Below are positions 50,601 to 62,802 of a stretch of 64,000 nt of DNA, piece by piece. Positions within the stretch are counted from its first letter, which is position 1; the number at the start of each line of letters is the position of its first letter. A program made the translations under genes and the position numbers. The DNA comes from Prochilodus magdalenae (Eukaryota; Chordata; Actinopteri; Characiformes; Prochilodontidae), in the NCBI GenBank assembly GCA_024036415.1, contig JAMWET010005514.1:111001-175000 (forward strand), in the 5' to 3' direction. Below the pieces are notes generated by a model. That model was not told the origin of the DNA and searched no databases. It saw only the letters and a program-made list of their open reading frames with translations.

Positions 50601-53600
50601 TGCAGTGCTGAGAATGATCCACCACCCACATCATACCTGCTCTGTGGTGGTCCTGTGGGGGTCCTGACCATTGAAGAACAGGGTAATACAGAGAAACAAA
50701 TGGACTACACTCTGGAACTGTAGAACTACAGAGTGTCCTATAGGGTCAGTGCAGATACGTACCTCATCAAATGCCATCCTGTCCTTGTTTCCTGGGAGGA
50801 CGTACAGGTAGCGTGAAGGCTCCAGAGGAAAGTCAACTAGAGAGGATAGAGCATAACTGAGTCCTGCTTCGCACACAGTACTGTCTGTTTCACGATTCCA
50901 CAGCTGGAATTAGCCTATTCAAATAATGCATGGAATCTAGCAGGAGAGAGACGGGAGGCCTGGGTGACCCCAGGCTGGCGGTAGAAAGTAAAGAGAGGTG
51001 TTATGCAGGGGCGAAAGTTCTATCTCACCCGTGAAAACCGGGCGCACATAAAGAAGCCTGTGAACTGAGCAGAGATAGAAAGCTGAGAGCAGTAAATCAT
51101 CTCGGGTACTGATTCACCTAGCAGTTCTCACGCTGGAGGCCCTCAGAAGACTCTCGGAAGGTGTTCAAGGTAAAGGTGACCAGGATCAATAACTGATGAT
51201 AAATTTAGGCTGATATGATCAATATTTATTGAGCTACACATACAGAAGTCTGTCTCTCAGTATGGTGGAGTCGGGCCGCCGTGTTTGCTAACCCAACACT
51301 CCAGACGTCTCGGTATGGAGCTGTAGAGGTTCCTAATGGAGTCCTGTGATAATCCATCCCATGCAGCTTGAACATCCTCACACAGTTCCTGCAGATGGTG
51401 CGGTAGGGGTGGAGGTGGAGGGACACCAGGCTTCTGGACGTGTGACGACAAACCGTTCATCTCGGTGCTGACCACGGTGCCTCCACACACGGATTCGTTG
51501 GGCGTCTCCACCAAGACTAAAGCGGGACTCGTCACTGAAGATGACCCGCTGCCATTCTGAGTCACTCCATGACAGTCTGGTACGACACCACTGCAGTCTT
51601 TGGTGACGGTGACGTGGTGTTAAGGACAGTCGGCGTTACGGCCTGTGTGCATGCAGTCTACTGTACTGAATTCATATGAGATGGTACGTCACCGGTTACT
51701 ATGGTGCGGCCAAAGGGTCAGGTTTGCACCATTATGGCAAGGCCCTATGGTGGAGCCAGCGACCAGGTTCCCCCCCCATTAATGGAAGGTCCTATAGGGA
51801 ATGTCGGAGGCCAACCACACCCCAATTGAAGAGACGATTGGCCTTACAGTTGTTGTTCCAGTTATAAAGGAGGACTGTGGCTACACACCGAAACCTTAAC
51901 AAGGGCTTTACACACCAACTACAACACATAGCGCGACTGAAAGCCAGCAGGGGCCACAGATGAATCACCGTTCTCCAGTTTACCCTCGCTTTCCTTGGCT
52001 GACACGTGCTGTGTGAAAGTAGGCACGTTTCTAACCACTGCTCATAACCTAAAGAATAGGAAGGCACTCACGCATTGCCTCCGTCAGCGTGTGGCTGAAG
52101 CTCTCCGCCTCCTCCTTCAGAGTCTGCTTCTCCCTCAGCGGCACAGGCAGGTAGCCGTAGTGCTCTCTGTTGCATACAAACATCTGCACACCTACAGGGA
52201 AGCAACCGCACAGCGACTGTGATGAACATGCAATATCCAGTATCCCAAAATAGATCATTCATCCAAACACCTATCATGACTTGGGTGGAGGTCCCAGATA
52301 GCAGACAGTTTAGGACCCTATTTGAGTTTTGGTCGACTATCGAGCCCAGATGTCAGGTTTACGGGCCAGAGTATGACAAGATGCCCGAAACCTTTGCACG
52401 GTTCAGCCTCGTGTCTGTATTTGCGGGCCGATTCTGGCATAAGAGTTTGGGCCAATAATGTTGTTGGGCCAGATTTGGGCCATATCCATTGGTTCCAATG
52501 ACTTTGCAATGTGTGGGGCAGGTATTGGAGTAGATGCTCGAGAACTGCACATGGTTTAGCCTCGTGTCTGTATTTCCAGGCCGATTCTGGGGCATAAGTT
52601 GTGGGCCAATAATGTTGTTGGGCCAGATTGTTGGGCCACATCCATTACTTCTACTGACTTTGTAGTATGTGGCTCAGATTTAGGGCCAGATACCCAAGAA
52701 CTTCACATTGTTGAGCTTCGTGTCTGTATTTGCGGGCCGATTCTGGTCTAAATGTTTGGGCCAATAAGGTTGTTGGGCCAGTTTTGGGCCACATCCATTA
52801 GTTCTACTGACTTTGCAGTGTGTTGGGCAGTTATTGGAGTAGATGCTTGAGAACTGCACATGGTTTAGCCTCGTGTTTGTAGTTGCGGGCCGATTTTGGC
52901 CGGAAAGTCTGGACCAATAAGGTTGTTGGGCCAGATTTGGGCCATATTCATTCGTTATTGGAGTAGATGCTCGAGAAAGGCACATGGTTTAGGCTTGTGT
53001 ATGTATTTCCATGCCGATTCTGGGGCATAAGTTGTGGGCCAATAATGTTGTTGGGCCAGATTGTTGGGCCACATCCATTACTTCTACTGACTTTGCAGTA
53101 TGTTGGGTCAGATTTGGGGCCAGATACCCAAGAACTTCACACGGTTTAGCCTCATGTCTGTATTTGCGGGCCGATTTTGGCCATATCCATTAGTTCCACT
53201 GACTTTGCAGTGTGTGGGGCAGGTATTGGAGAAGATGCTCGAGAACTGCACATGGTTTAGCCTCATGTCTGTATTTGTGGGCCGATTCTGGGACATAAGT
53301 TGTTGGGCCAGTAATGTTGTTGGGCCAAATTGTTGGGCCACATCCACTACTTCTACTGACTTTGCAGTGTGTTGGGCAGTTACTGGAGTAGATGCTTGAG
53401 AGCTGCACACGGTTTAGCCTCGTGTCTGTATTTGCGGGCCGATTCTGGCCTGAAAGTCTGGGCCAATAATGTTGTTGGGCCAGATTTGGGCCACATCCAT
53501 TACTTCTACTGACTTTGCAGTGTGTGAGTCAGATCTGGGCCAAGGGGCGAGACCAATAGATGCGACGTTTGGGAAAATTCTGCATAATTACATCTAAATA

Positions 53601-56600
53601 AAGTCATTCATTGTGGTTATAGTAAAATGCACTACAGACGCAGAATTGTTTACACTGTGGTGATGGGAACCAGACGTCTGAAGAGGTTAATACCTCTAAA
53701 GTGCTACCACAGTAGTGTTTCACAGTAGTTCAGAGAAAAGGCTTCACCCTAAACTGCACCCAGAAGGAGGTGTGGGACTGCAGTGGTGTTGGGAAGGAAA
53801 TAAGGGTCTCCAGGATCAATAACTGATGATACATTTAGACTGATATGATCAATATTTATTGAGTCTGTCTCTCAGTTCAGCTTGAATATCCTCACACAGT
53901 TCCCGCAGAGGGTGCGGTAGGGGTGGAGGTGGAGGGACACTAGGCCTTCTGGACGTGTGACAACAAACCGTTCATCTCGGTGCTGACCACGGTGCCTCCA
54001 CACACGGATTCGTTAGGCGTCTCCACCAAGACTAAAGCGGGACTCGTCACTGAAGATGACCCGCTGCCATTCTGAGTCACTCCATGACAGTCTGGTACGA
54101 CACCACTGCAGTCTTTGGTGACGGTGACGTGGTGTTAAGGACAGTCGTGGTAACGGTCTGTAGTCTGGCATGGTGCAGCCGTCTGCCAATAGTGCTGGAC
54201 GACTCTTGGTGGCATCACTGCTCGGTGAATCATGGCTGTTGGATCACTCCACGCATGTCAGACAGTTTGCCAGTCCTCTCTTTCCGTGGTTCATGTGAGT
54301 CCTCCAGATCCTTCAAGTCGCTGATGTGTGCCCTCTTCTATCCACTGCTGCCAACAGCCTGCTATGGTAGTATCCACACAATAAGTATGGCGGGCAATAC
54401 ATCAATATCCCCTACAATGCCCTACAATGCAATTCTCAAACTCTTCCAACTCCTCAAATTGCTTTCAGTCTCTTCTCTAAGACAAACTACCAGCAGGGAC
54501 AGCAATAAGGCCCATCCTTGCCTATGCCACGTGTGTCACAGATACATGAACCTTGAATCATTTGCATGTCTCATGATGTCAAACCTTCACACCAAGTTTC
54601 ATTCCCGTCGGTTGATTCCTTCTGGGTGTATATAAAATGTAGACATGGTGACCCCTGGTTACCATCACCACCACTCAGTCTAGAAGCTCCGGATTCAGAC
54701 ATACAGAGGCGTCAAAGGTTAACGGATTTGATCAGGCTCTGTAGAAGAACCCACCTGCCTGCCGTGCTGAAAACGAGAAGACCATGATGTCGTCCAGGAC
54801 CCAGGGGTAGGTCTTGTGTGGTGGGTAGAAGGCCAGGGCTTTGCTGGCACTGCGCCGCAAATCCAGCAGCATGGTGGAGTGAATCATGGGGACAGCGTGG
54901 CACCCGGTGCGCTTCCAGTTACGGACCGGGATGTACTCTTCCGTTCTCTTATAGTATCCCTGTGGAAAGACGTTAAGATTTCTGACAGAGTGTAATACCC
55001 TACAGGAAATATAGGGGGCGATATAGCTGACGTTGCGTCGTTGCTCTATTAGCTATATAGTAGCTGGTAAGTAAGACCCCCACGGGACCACTACAGGGCA
55101 GATATTATTTTTAACACCGATGTTGTTGTGTGTATATGCAGAGAAACAGATGGACCCCACAGCCCCCATATCCCACACCACACACCTCCATATCCCCTAC
55201 CCCTCACCCCCACAGCTCCCCATATCCCCTACCCCTCACCCCCACAGCTCCCCATATCCCCTACCCCTCACCCCCACAGCTCCCCATATCCCCTACCCCA
55301 TACCACCTATATCCCCTACCCCTCACCCCCACAGCTCCCCATATCCCCTACCCCTCACCCCCACAGCTCCCCATATCCCCTACCCCATACCACCTATATC
55401 CCGTTCCCATCACCCCTCTTATCCCCTACCCATCAAACCCCAAAATTCCCTACCACACACAACCTATATTCCCTACCCAACCCCCCTCTTTCCTGTTAGC
55501 CCACACCCACATATCCCACACAACACACCCCCATATCCCATACCCCACACCCCTTCAAACCCCCTACTCCACACCCACATATCCCACACAACACACCCCC
55601 ATATCCCGATCCCAAACCCTCTCAAATCCCCTACTCCACACCCCCATATTGCCTACCTCACTGCCCCATGTTCCACACCACACACCGCCATATCCTCTAC
55701 CCCACACTCTCCATATCCCACATCACACACCCTCATACTCCCTACCACACACGCCCATGTCTCACACCACATACTCCCATATCCCCTACCCCACACCCTG
55801 CCATATCCCTTAGCCCACAACTCCCATATTCCCTACCCCACACTACATATATTCCCTACCCCACACCACCTATATCCCCTACCCCTCACCCCCATAGCTC
55901 CCCATATCCCCTACCCCATACCACCTATATCCCGTACCCCTCACCCACCTTATCCCCTACCCATCAAACCCCAAATTCCCTACCACACACAACCTATATT
56001 CCCTACCCAACCCCCCTTTTTCTCGTTAGCCCACACCCACATATCCCACGCAACACACCTCCATATCCTGATCCAACACCCTCTCAAATCCCCTACTCCA
56101 CACCCCCATATTGCCTACCTCACTGCCCCATGTTCCACACCACACCCCGATAACTTCTACCCCACCCTCTCCATATCCCATATCACACACACTCATACTT
56201 CCTACAGCACACACCCATGTCCCACACCACACACCCCCATATCCCCTACCCCACACCCCTTCAAACCCCCTACTCCACACCCCCATATTGCCTACCTCAC
56301 AGCCCCATGTTCCACACCACACACCGCTATATCCTCTACCCCACCCTCTCCATATCCCACATCACACATCCTCATACTCCCTACCGCACACACCCATGTC
56401 CCACACCACACACCCCATATCCACTACCCCACACCCTGCCATATCCCAATCCCACACCCCCTCAAATCCCCTACTCCACACCGCCATATTGCCTACCTCA
56501 CAGCCCCATGTCCCACACCACACACCCTGCCATATCCCTTAGCCCACAACTCCCCATATTCCCTACCCCCACACCACATATATCCCCTACCCCTCACCCT

Positions 56601-59600
56601 CCATATCCCCTAGCCCATTCCTCCCCATACCCCCTACCTTTCACCCTCATATCCACAACCCCACACCTCCTCTATCCCTTTTGCCTCCCCATATCCTCTA
56701 CCCAACACCCCCATATATTCCCTACCACAGATTAGGGCAGAACCATAAACCTACAGACCACAAATCCACATGTTAAACGTACCTGTGCGGTCATACCACA
56801 CCAGAAGTTGGAGTAGAGTGTTCTGGACTCCAGCATGGGGGCCACCAGGGTGTGGTTCTCCGCCATCAAGTCTGTCAGCACTTTGGGATTAGTCAGCAAG
56901 TTATCACTATCTGCAAACTAACGAGACACGACGAATGAGATACGAGGCCGCTGAGCAGCACGGGCATAGACAACAGAGCTGAAAGCACCATTTGGACATT
57001 TTGACTCTAGAACTCAGTAACATTAGCTAGTGCACGATCACCTGTGCACAGGTAGAGTCAGCATACCTCCATTACAGCACCAAGCGAGCTGACCCATCTC
57101 AACGTTCTTCGCTGATAGAGTGATCGAACTGCTCACCATGTGGCCATGAGGCACAGCCATGCTCACTTCCTGCTCTAAAATGCAGGGGAGTGGCTAAAGT
57201 TAAGCCCCGCCCATTACCTAAAACTCTTTGTGTTTCAGTAGAGACATGCGAACATGAGATGGCCTTTACACAGCTTTGCGTTTGGATTGCAGTATGTGGG
57301 TTAGTCAGGATTAGGTGGAGAACCCCTCACCAGGATGTAGTCGGCCCACTGAGCCCGGGCTGAGCGGAGAGCAGCCTGCTTCAGCTTCATTAGTTGGGTG
57401 AATCTGGAGTCCGGCCAGTGTTTGGGACCCAGCTCATCCACATAGGAGCTACAGAGGGATATAGAGAACTGCTTGAATGTGATGATTGGAAAGATTCAAA
57501 TGAGGTTTAGAACCCACAGCGCCCCCTACACTTCCTGTAGTGTACTGCATTCTGTCAGAATGGCTGAGTGGGGTATATGAACATTATAGAGCCCTACCTC
57601 CTCTCATCCTCCATGGTCCGGAATCGTACAGAGTGGTACAGGCCCTCCACTCCGGACACCCACTCCTGCAGCATGGCTGTGGTGTTATCAGCGTTGTGGT
57701 CGGTTGCAGCCCTGCAGTGAGAGCCTTGACTTAGATCACCGGACTGTTCACAAGCTGACCGTTCAAAAGTTCTACATCACTATCATACGGAACCAGCAGA
57801 GTCAAAGCCAAAGCATGCACATCAGAGATGGTGCATTAGAAATGGTGACTCTCAGCCTTCTATCCCATTCATTCTTCAAGGGAACAGCTTCGGAAAAATC
57901 TGATGCCACGTGGAAACCGTGTATCCGATCAGAACGCTGTGTACAAGTCCAACATTCCTAATCAGACCGAGCATTCTGCAGCTGGAGCGGTGTCGATATC
58001 TCAGAAAGCGCAGGACGAGTTAGTGGACTACACATGGGTACCAAGAAGAGGAAGAAGGAGAAGAAGAAGAGGAGGAAGAAGAAGAGAAGAAGAAGAAGGA
58101 GAAGAAGAAGAAAGAGAAGAAGAAGAAGGAGAAGAAGAAGAAGGAGGAGAAGGAGGAAAAGAAGAAAGAGAAGAAGAATGAGAAGGAGGAGGAGAAGGAA
58201 AAGAAAGAGAAGAAGAAGAAGGTGGAGGAGGAAAAGAAGAAGAAGAAGGAGAAAATGAGAAGGAGAAGAAGGAGGAGGAGGAGAAGAAGGAGAAGAAGGA
58301 GGAGGAGGAGAAGAAGGATGAGAAGGAGGAGGAGAAGGAGAAGAAAGAAGAAGAAGGAGAAGGAGGAGAAGAATGAGAAGGAGACGGAGGAGAAGGAGGA
58401 GAAGAATGAGAATGAGGAGAAGGAGAAGGAAGAGAAGAATGAGAAGAAGGAGGAGGAGAAGGAAGAGAAGGAGGAGAAGAAGGAGGAGGAGAAGGACGAG
58501 GAGGAGAAGGAGGAGAAGAATTAGAAGGAGGAGGAGGAGAAGAAGGAGGAGGATGAGGAGGAGGAGGAGAAGAAGGAGGAGGAGGAGGAGAAGGAGACGG
58601 AGGAGAAGGAGGAGAAGAATGAGAAGGAGGAGGAGGAGGAGGAGGAGGAGGAGAAGAATAGACAGTTAGGTAACAGCGTGTGGGGGGAATGATGGGTGAG
58701 GATTCCGGTTCACAGGCTCTTCAGATCAGCCCCAGCCTCAGTATAGTGCCAGTGAGGGCTGCTCCCGGCTGAGCTGGTAACTGAAGCTCCACAGTCAGAA
58801 GCTGCAGGTCGCTCCCAGGTCTGTGACTGCATTTTTTTCACTACACTGTGATTCCTCCCTCTCTCCCTCTCTCCCTCTGTGTGACACGGCACTGTGATTT
58901 CTCCTTCTCTCCCTCTCTCCCTCTCTCCCTCTCTCCCTCTCTCGCTCTGTGTGTGCTCTCCTAGAGCGGAATATTTCCGACTTTCAAACAGAGCCTCCAC
59001 ACACACAGTCATCCTCAGCCAGTTAAACGTATGGGTTAACCCACCATACTGCACCATACTGCACACTACAGTAGTATGTACTGCACACCGTAAACACCCC
59101 CTGTGTGTAGCCATTTTCTCTGGCTGAAGCAGGCGGAGAGCTGGTGAGGCCGCAGTGCATGATGGGATGGAGATAGCACACCATCTTCAGTTTGGTCGCA
59201 TACTGCATACCACTTACTACATCCTGCATACTACTTACTACATACTACATACTGCATACTACATCCTGTATACGGCATACTGCATATCACATACTACATC
59301 CTTTATCCTACATACTACATCCTGCATACTACTTACTACATACTACATCCTGGATACTATATACTGCATACTACATCCTGTATACGGCATACTGCATATC
59401 ACATACTACATCCTTCATCCTACATACTATATTCTACATACTACTTACTACATCCTGCATACTACATTCTACATACTACATCCTGGATACTATATACTGC
59501 ATACTACATCCTGTATACGGCATACTGCATATCACATACTACATCCTTCATCCTACATACTATATTCTACATACTACTTACTACATCCTGCATACTACAT

Positions 59601-60970
59601 TCTACATACTACATCCTGGATACTATATACTGCATACTACATCCTGTATACGGCATACTGCATATCACATACTACATACTTCATCCTACATACTACTTAC
59701 TACATCCTGCATACTACATTCTACATACTACATCCTGGATACTATATACTGCATACTACATTCTACATACTACATCCTAGATACTATAAACTGCATACTA
59801 CATCCTGTATACCACATACTGCACATTACATACTACATCCTTCATCCTACGTACAACATTCTGCGTACTACTTACTGCATCCTGCATACTACATCCTGCA
59901 TACTACTATTAGGTAGGTTTAGTATGTGAGTAGTATGTATTGTACCATTTAGGATACAGCCCATGTAGCTCAGCAGCCAGCTGGAACCACTGGGAGTGAA
60001 TCTAAACTAGCTCAGGTGAACATACAGCATGTCCACTCCACCTGGAGCACAAGCGGTGTTGATTATTACATATCTATAACACGAGAGTAAACATAAACAA
60101 ACAGGTTGTTTATCTCATCAGAGTTTTCACATCAGTTCAGTAAATACCTCCTGAAAGGGACAGTCCACCAATTTCCCAAAATTCCTGCATAATTAAATGG
60201 TCATTCCAAGAGGTTGGGTGTGAAATGGTCCGCTCTAGAGAAGCCGTGTCTGAGGTGTTGAGAGTGGTGGCGATGAGAAGCACACGTCCACCTTTACAAG
60301 CTCCTTCACAGGAAGTTGTTGAAAATAAAATTCCCAATGAAATTCCCAATACTCTGCCGTACATGCCTGACAAAGGGAGCTATTGGATACTGTTCCGAGG
60401 AAGCTGTTGGCCTGAAGTGCATTGATGGCCGAGGGGGAAATCCAGGAGTTTACACCTCAACCACTGAATGATACAGGAATTTTGAAAGGTGGGTGGAATT
60501 CCCCTTCAAATCCAGACTTAATAACCATGGTGACACTGAAAAGGGAATATTCCTGGATAAGCAGTCCCCAGGTCTATGAGGGGACTATCTGAGGTTCGTA
60601 TCTGGACTTCCCTGCCCTGTTACTTCATCAGGCTCTTCATCCTCGGCTCATTAACCCTCTAACTAAGCGTTCTCCAGCATGACCTTTACATGACCTCCAA
60701 CATTAACCCATAAATCAGTCATCCCAGCTGCAGCTGTTACCAGATGGCGATCCGGTCCTTCGGGAAGTCCAGCCGTTCGATGCAGCCCAGGTAGTAAGGA
60801 AGGCTGTGCTCGGCATTGCGAGCCAGAATCGCGATCATCACCTTCGGGCTGAGCAGAGGCGACTCGGCTCGGACCGGCTCCAGATCCAGGAGGGCATCGG
60901 AAAATCCAAACCTCGTAGTCACTGCACCACACAGCAGCAGGAGACATGCGGACGCAGCCGGAGACAGCAT
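44675..60970 (-). CDS. colgalt1: Procollagen galactosyltransferase (COLGALT1-like), complete, 12 exons
   Basis: Exons in order on the minus strand: 60741-60970, 57598-57711, 57331-57448, 56783-56917, 54755-54959, 52072-52191, 50763-50836, 50074-50180, 49850-49982, 48615-48742, 47929-48135, 44675-44918. Phases agree at all 11 junctions and the product is 604 aa (human COLGALT1 is 622). The enzyme transfers galactose from UDP-Gal to hydroxylysine of collagen in the ER lumen. The protein has a signal peptide ([14 protein letters not shown]), an N-terminal glycosyltransferase module with ADYIL and the DxD motif FADSDN (D157, D159), and a C-terminal module with LEDDVRF (residues 424-430), [22 protein letters not shown] and YPTHYTG. 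It ends in RDEL, an ER-retrieval signal. LYHSV, GYYKRT, VQMFVCN, EAESF and YVGRKR are nearer COLGALT1 than COLGALT2; [12 protein letters not shown] recalls CERCAM, so a paralogue is not excluded. I start at 60970 because of the signal peptide; an in-frame ATG at 61090 would add 40 Pro/Ser-rich residues. Confidence 0.92.
45272..46041 (-). mobile_element. Internally deleted Tc1-like element, copy D (full length of the deleted form)
   Basis: Ends cactcatcatcaaacgaaca and gttcttttgaagatgagtga are inverted repeats of about 35 bp. The minus strand has a 181-codon frame (45397-45942) with [37 protein letters not shown] and [10 protein letters not shown], then reads out of frame past the deletion. 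It lies in intron 11 of the galactosyltransferase gene. Confidence 0.88.
46042..47190. other. Intron 11 of the galactosyltransferase gene, no further feature
   Basis: Only a short agcattt triplication near 46540-46560 was noticed. Confidence 0.5.
47196..47637 (+). mobile_element. Internally deleted Tc1-like element, copy E (3' truncated, fused)
   Basis: From the left terminal repeat (gaacagttgcacccagaagg) it continues to the VWRHRG codons and stops abruptly at 47637, where HTH-family sequence begins. Confidence 0.8.
47638..47850 (+). mobile_element. Deleted DNA transposon, HTH family, copy 4 (fused to Tc1-like copy E)
   Basis: Begins within the family (ttgaatctgcaggtgtacgg) and runs to the catccagaaacctgtccagt end. 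Together with 47196-47637 it forms a chimera 79 bp from exon 11 of the galactosyltransferase gene. Confidence 0.75.
48165..48377. mobile_element. MITE with GGTA...TACC ends, ~210 bp
   Basis: Left ggtagggtgctgttcataaa and right ttcatgaacagtaccccact... gtgttacc are inverted repeats (about 40 bp, imperfect). It lies in intron 10 of the galactosyltransferase gene, 30 bp from exon 11. Confidence 0.65.
49303..49745 (-). mobile_element. Composite: Tc1-like fragment F joined to an unclassified repeat
   Basis: 49303-49545 is the middle of the deleted Tc1-like element ([15 protein letters not shown] on minus). At gcatgcagtctactgt the match ends and a different repeat follows (49552-49745; ggtgcggccaaagggtcaag, ggaaggtcccatagggga). 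The identical junction is present at 51650-51670. Confidence 0.75.
50245..50756. mobile_element. Foldback element, copy with degraded left arm
   Basis: 50536-50750 matches the right arm at 4585-4800 almost base for base; the spacer contains gcgtcctgtgggca repeats; the left arm is reduced to fragments (about 50260-50300). The copy ends about 12 bp inside intron 7 of the galactosyltransferase gene, directly after the donor of exon 7 (50763). Confidence 0.75.
51168..51848 (-). mobile_element. Composite: Tc1-like copy G joined to the same unclassified repeat
   Basis: 51168-51662 is a deleted Tc1-like copy without its left terminal repeat; 51670-51848 is the repeat also seen at 49552-49745, joined at the same base. 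It lies in intron 6 of the galactosyltransferase gene. Confidence 0.78.
52290..53540 (+). repeat. ~155-bp tandem repeat, 7-8 units
   Basis: The word ctgactttgcagtgtgt (with variants) recurs near 52498, 52655, 52808, 53088, 53200, 53357 and 53510; each unit also contains tgtatttgcgggccgattct and ttgggccagatttgggcca. One unit is deleted around 52950 and one shortened around 53170. It lies in intron 5 of the galactosyltransferase gene. Confidence 0.9.
53752..54640 (-). mobile_element. Tc1-like element, copy H (same central deletion, longer 5' part)
   Basis: Left end tgcacccagaaggaggtgtg, right end gttgattccttctgggtgta. The central deletion is the same as in other copies but the segment 54240-54560 retains more of the element's transposase-proximal sequence, also partly present in copy B. 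It lies in intron 5 of the galactosyltransferase gene. Confidence 0.78.
55150..56735 (+). repeat. C-rich minisatellite (catatcccctacccctcaccc type), ~1.6 kb
   Basis: Short units of about 30 bp (catatcccctaccc, cacccccacagctcc) with larger repeated blocks, for example ctccacacccccatattgcc near 55640, 56098, 56274 and 56475. Poly-Pro/His frames of up to 497 codons are artefacts. It lies in intron 4 of the galactosyltransferase gene. Confidence 0.92.
58040..58660 (+). repeat. (GAA/GGA)n polypurine tract, ~620 bp
   Basis: Unbroken A/G sequence apart from a few T/C (gaatgag, gacgag). It lies in intron 1 of the galactosyltransferase gene; the transcript carries the pyrimidine strand. Confidence 0.95.
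59195..59905 (+). repeat. Higher-order repeat of CATACTACATCCTG-type words, period 133 bp
   Basis: The marker tcctggatactatata occurs at 59348, 59481, 59614 and 59733, i.e. spacings 133, 133 and 119 bp, built from smaller 7-14-bp units (catacta, catcctg). It lies in intron 1 of the galactosyltransferase gene, 3' of the polypurine tract in plus-strand order. Confidence 0.9.
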
Positions 60971-61119
60971 GGCCAGAGGAGTGCTCTCCTGCTTCCCACC
61001 AGAGAGAGAAAGAGTCTCAGACAGACTGAGCGGCGGAGGGGCCGGGGGGCTGGGGGGCCAAGGGGTCTGTCCTGACAGTGCTGACCACAAACAGAACCTG
61101 AGTTACAGCAAACAGCAGA

Positions 61120-61349
61120 CCAGTCCGTCCGTCTGTTCATCTGTCTGTCCATCCGTCTGTTCATCGGTCTATCCAGGCATCTGTTTATCTGTCTGTCTGT
61201 CTGTTCATCTGTCTGTCCGTCCGTCTGTTCATCTGTCTTTCTGGCCGTCTGGTCATCTGTCTGTCTGTCTGTCTGTCTGTCCCTCTGGTCATCTGTCTGT
61301 CTGTCTGTCTGTCCGTCTGGTCATCTGTCTGTCTTTCCGTCTGTTCACC

Positions 61350-61420
<71 letters not shown>

Positions 61421-61535
61421 TCATCTGTCTGTCCGTCCGTCTGTTCATCTGTCTTTCTGGCCGTCTGGTCATCTGTCTGTCTGTCTGTCTGTCCGTCTGG
61501 TCATCTGTCTGTCTGTCTGTCTGTCCCTCTGGTCA

Positions 61536-61567
<32 letters not shown>

Positions 61568-61876
61568 TCATCTGTCTGTCCGTCAGTCTGGTCATCTGAC
61601 TGTCTGTCTGTCTGTCTGTCCGTCTGTTCATCTGTCTGTCCGTCAGTCTGGTCATCTGACTGTCTGTCTGTCTGTCCGTCCGTCTGTTTATCTGTCTCTC
61701 TGTCTGTTTGTTCATCTGTATGTCCGTCCGTCTGTTCATCTGTCTGTCTGTCTGGTCATCTGTCTGTCTGTCCGTATGGTCATCTGTCTGTCTGTCTGTC
61801 TGTCTGTCCCTCTGGTCATCTGTCTGTCTGTCTGTCTGTCCGTCTGGTCATCTGTCTGTCTTTCCGTCTGTTCACC

Positions 61877-61923
<47 letters not shown>

Positions 61924-62250
61924 TCATCTGTCTGTCCGTCCATCTGTTCATCTGTCTGTCCGTCCGTCTGTTCATCTGTCCGTCTGTTTATCTGTCTGTC
62001 CGTGTGTCGGTTCATCTGACTGTCCGTCCATCTGTTCATCTGTCTGTCCGTCCGTCTGTTCATCTGTCTGTCTGTCTGTCCGTTTGTTCATCTGTCTGTC
62101 TGTCCGTCCATCTGTTCATCTATCTGTCCGTCCATCTGTTCATCTGTCTGTCTGTCTGTCCGTCCGTCTGTTCATCTGTCTGTCCATCTGTTCATCTGTC
62201 TGTCTGTCCGTCTGTTCATCTGTCTGTCTGTCTGTCCGTCCGTCTGTTTA

Positions 62251-62287
<37 letters not shown>

Positions 62288-62669
62288 TCATCTGTCTGTC
62301 CGTCCGTCTTTTCATCTGTCTGTCTGTCCGTCTGGTCATCTGTCTGTCTGTCTGTCTGTCCGTCTGGTCATCTGTCTGTCTGTCTGTCTGTCCGTCTGTT
62401 CATCTGTCTGTCTGTCTGTCCGTCAGTCTGGTCATCTGTCTGTCTGTCCGTCCATCTGTTCATCTGTCTGTCCGTCCGTCTGTTCATCTGTCGGTGTGTC
62501 CGTCTGTTCATCTGTCTGTCCGTGTGTCGGTTCATCTGACTGTCCGTCCATCTGTCTGTCTGTCCGTCTGTTCATCTGTCTGTCTGTCTGTCCGTTTGTT
62601 CATCTGTCTGTCTGTCCGTCCATCTGTTCATCTATCTGTCCGTCCATCTGTTCATCTGTCTGTCCGTCC

Positions 62670-62726
<57 letters not shown>
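61120..62726 (+). repeat. (CTGT/CCGT)n array with (CTAT)n tail (GACA/GATA type on minus)
   Basis: About 1.55 kb of CTGT with CCGT, TCAT and GTCA variants forming a higher-order phrase (ccgtctgttcatctgtctgt), then pure CTAT at 62668-62726. It begins about 150 bp upstream of the galactosyltransferase start codon, between that gene and the PDZ gene. Frames of up to 664 codons are artefacts of the 12-bp codon cycle. Confidence 0.95.
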
Positions 62727-62802
62727 CACATTAGACGCTGTGCTATCAGTTCCCCCAGTGAAACAGACGAGTGCAGCACACCTCCTCCTCAGGTTCAGTG
62801 TT

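Noticed and set aside
55120..56735. 497-codon Pro/His-rich frame
   Set aside because: C-rich minisatellite in an intron of a gene on the other strand.
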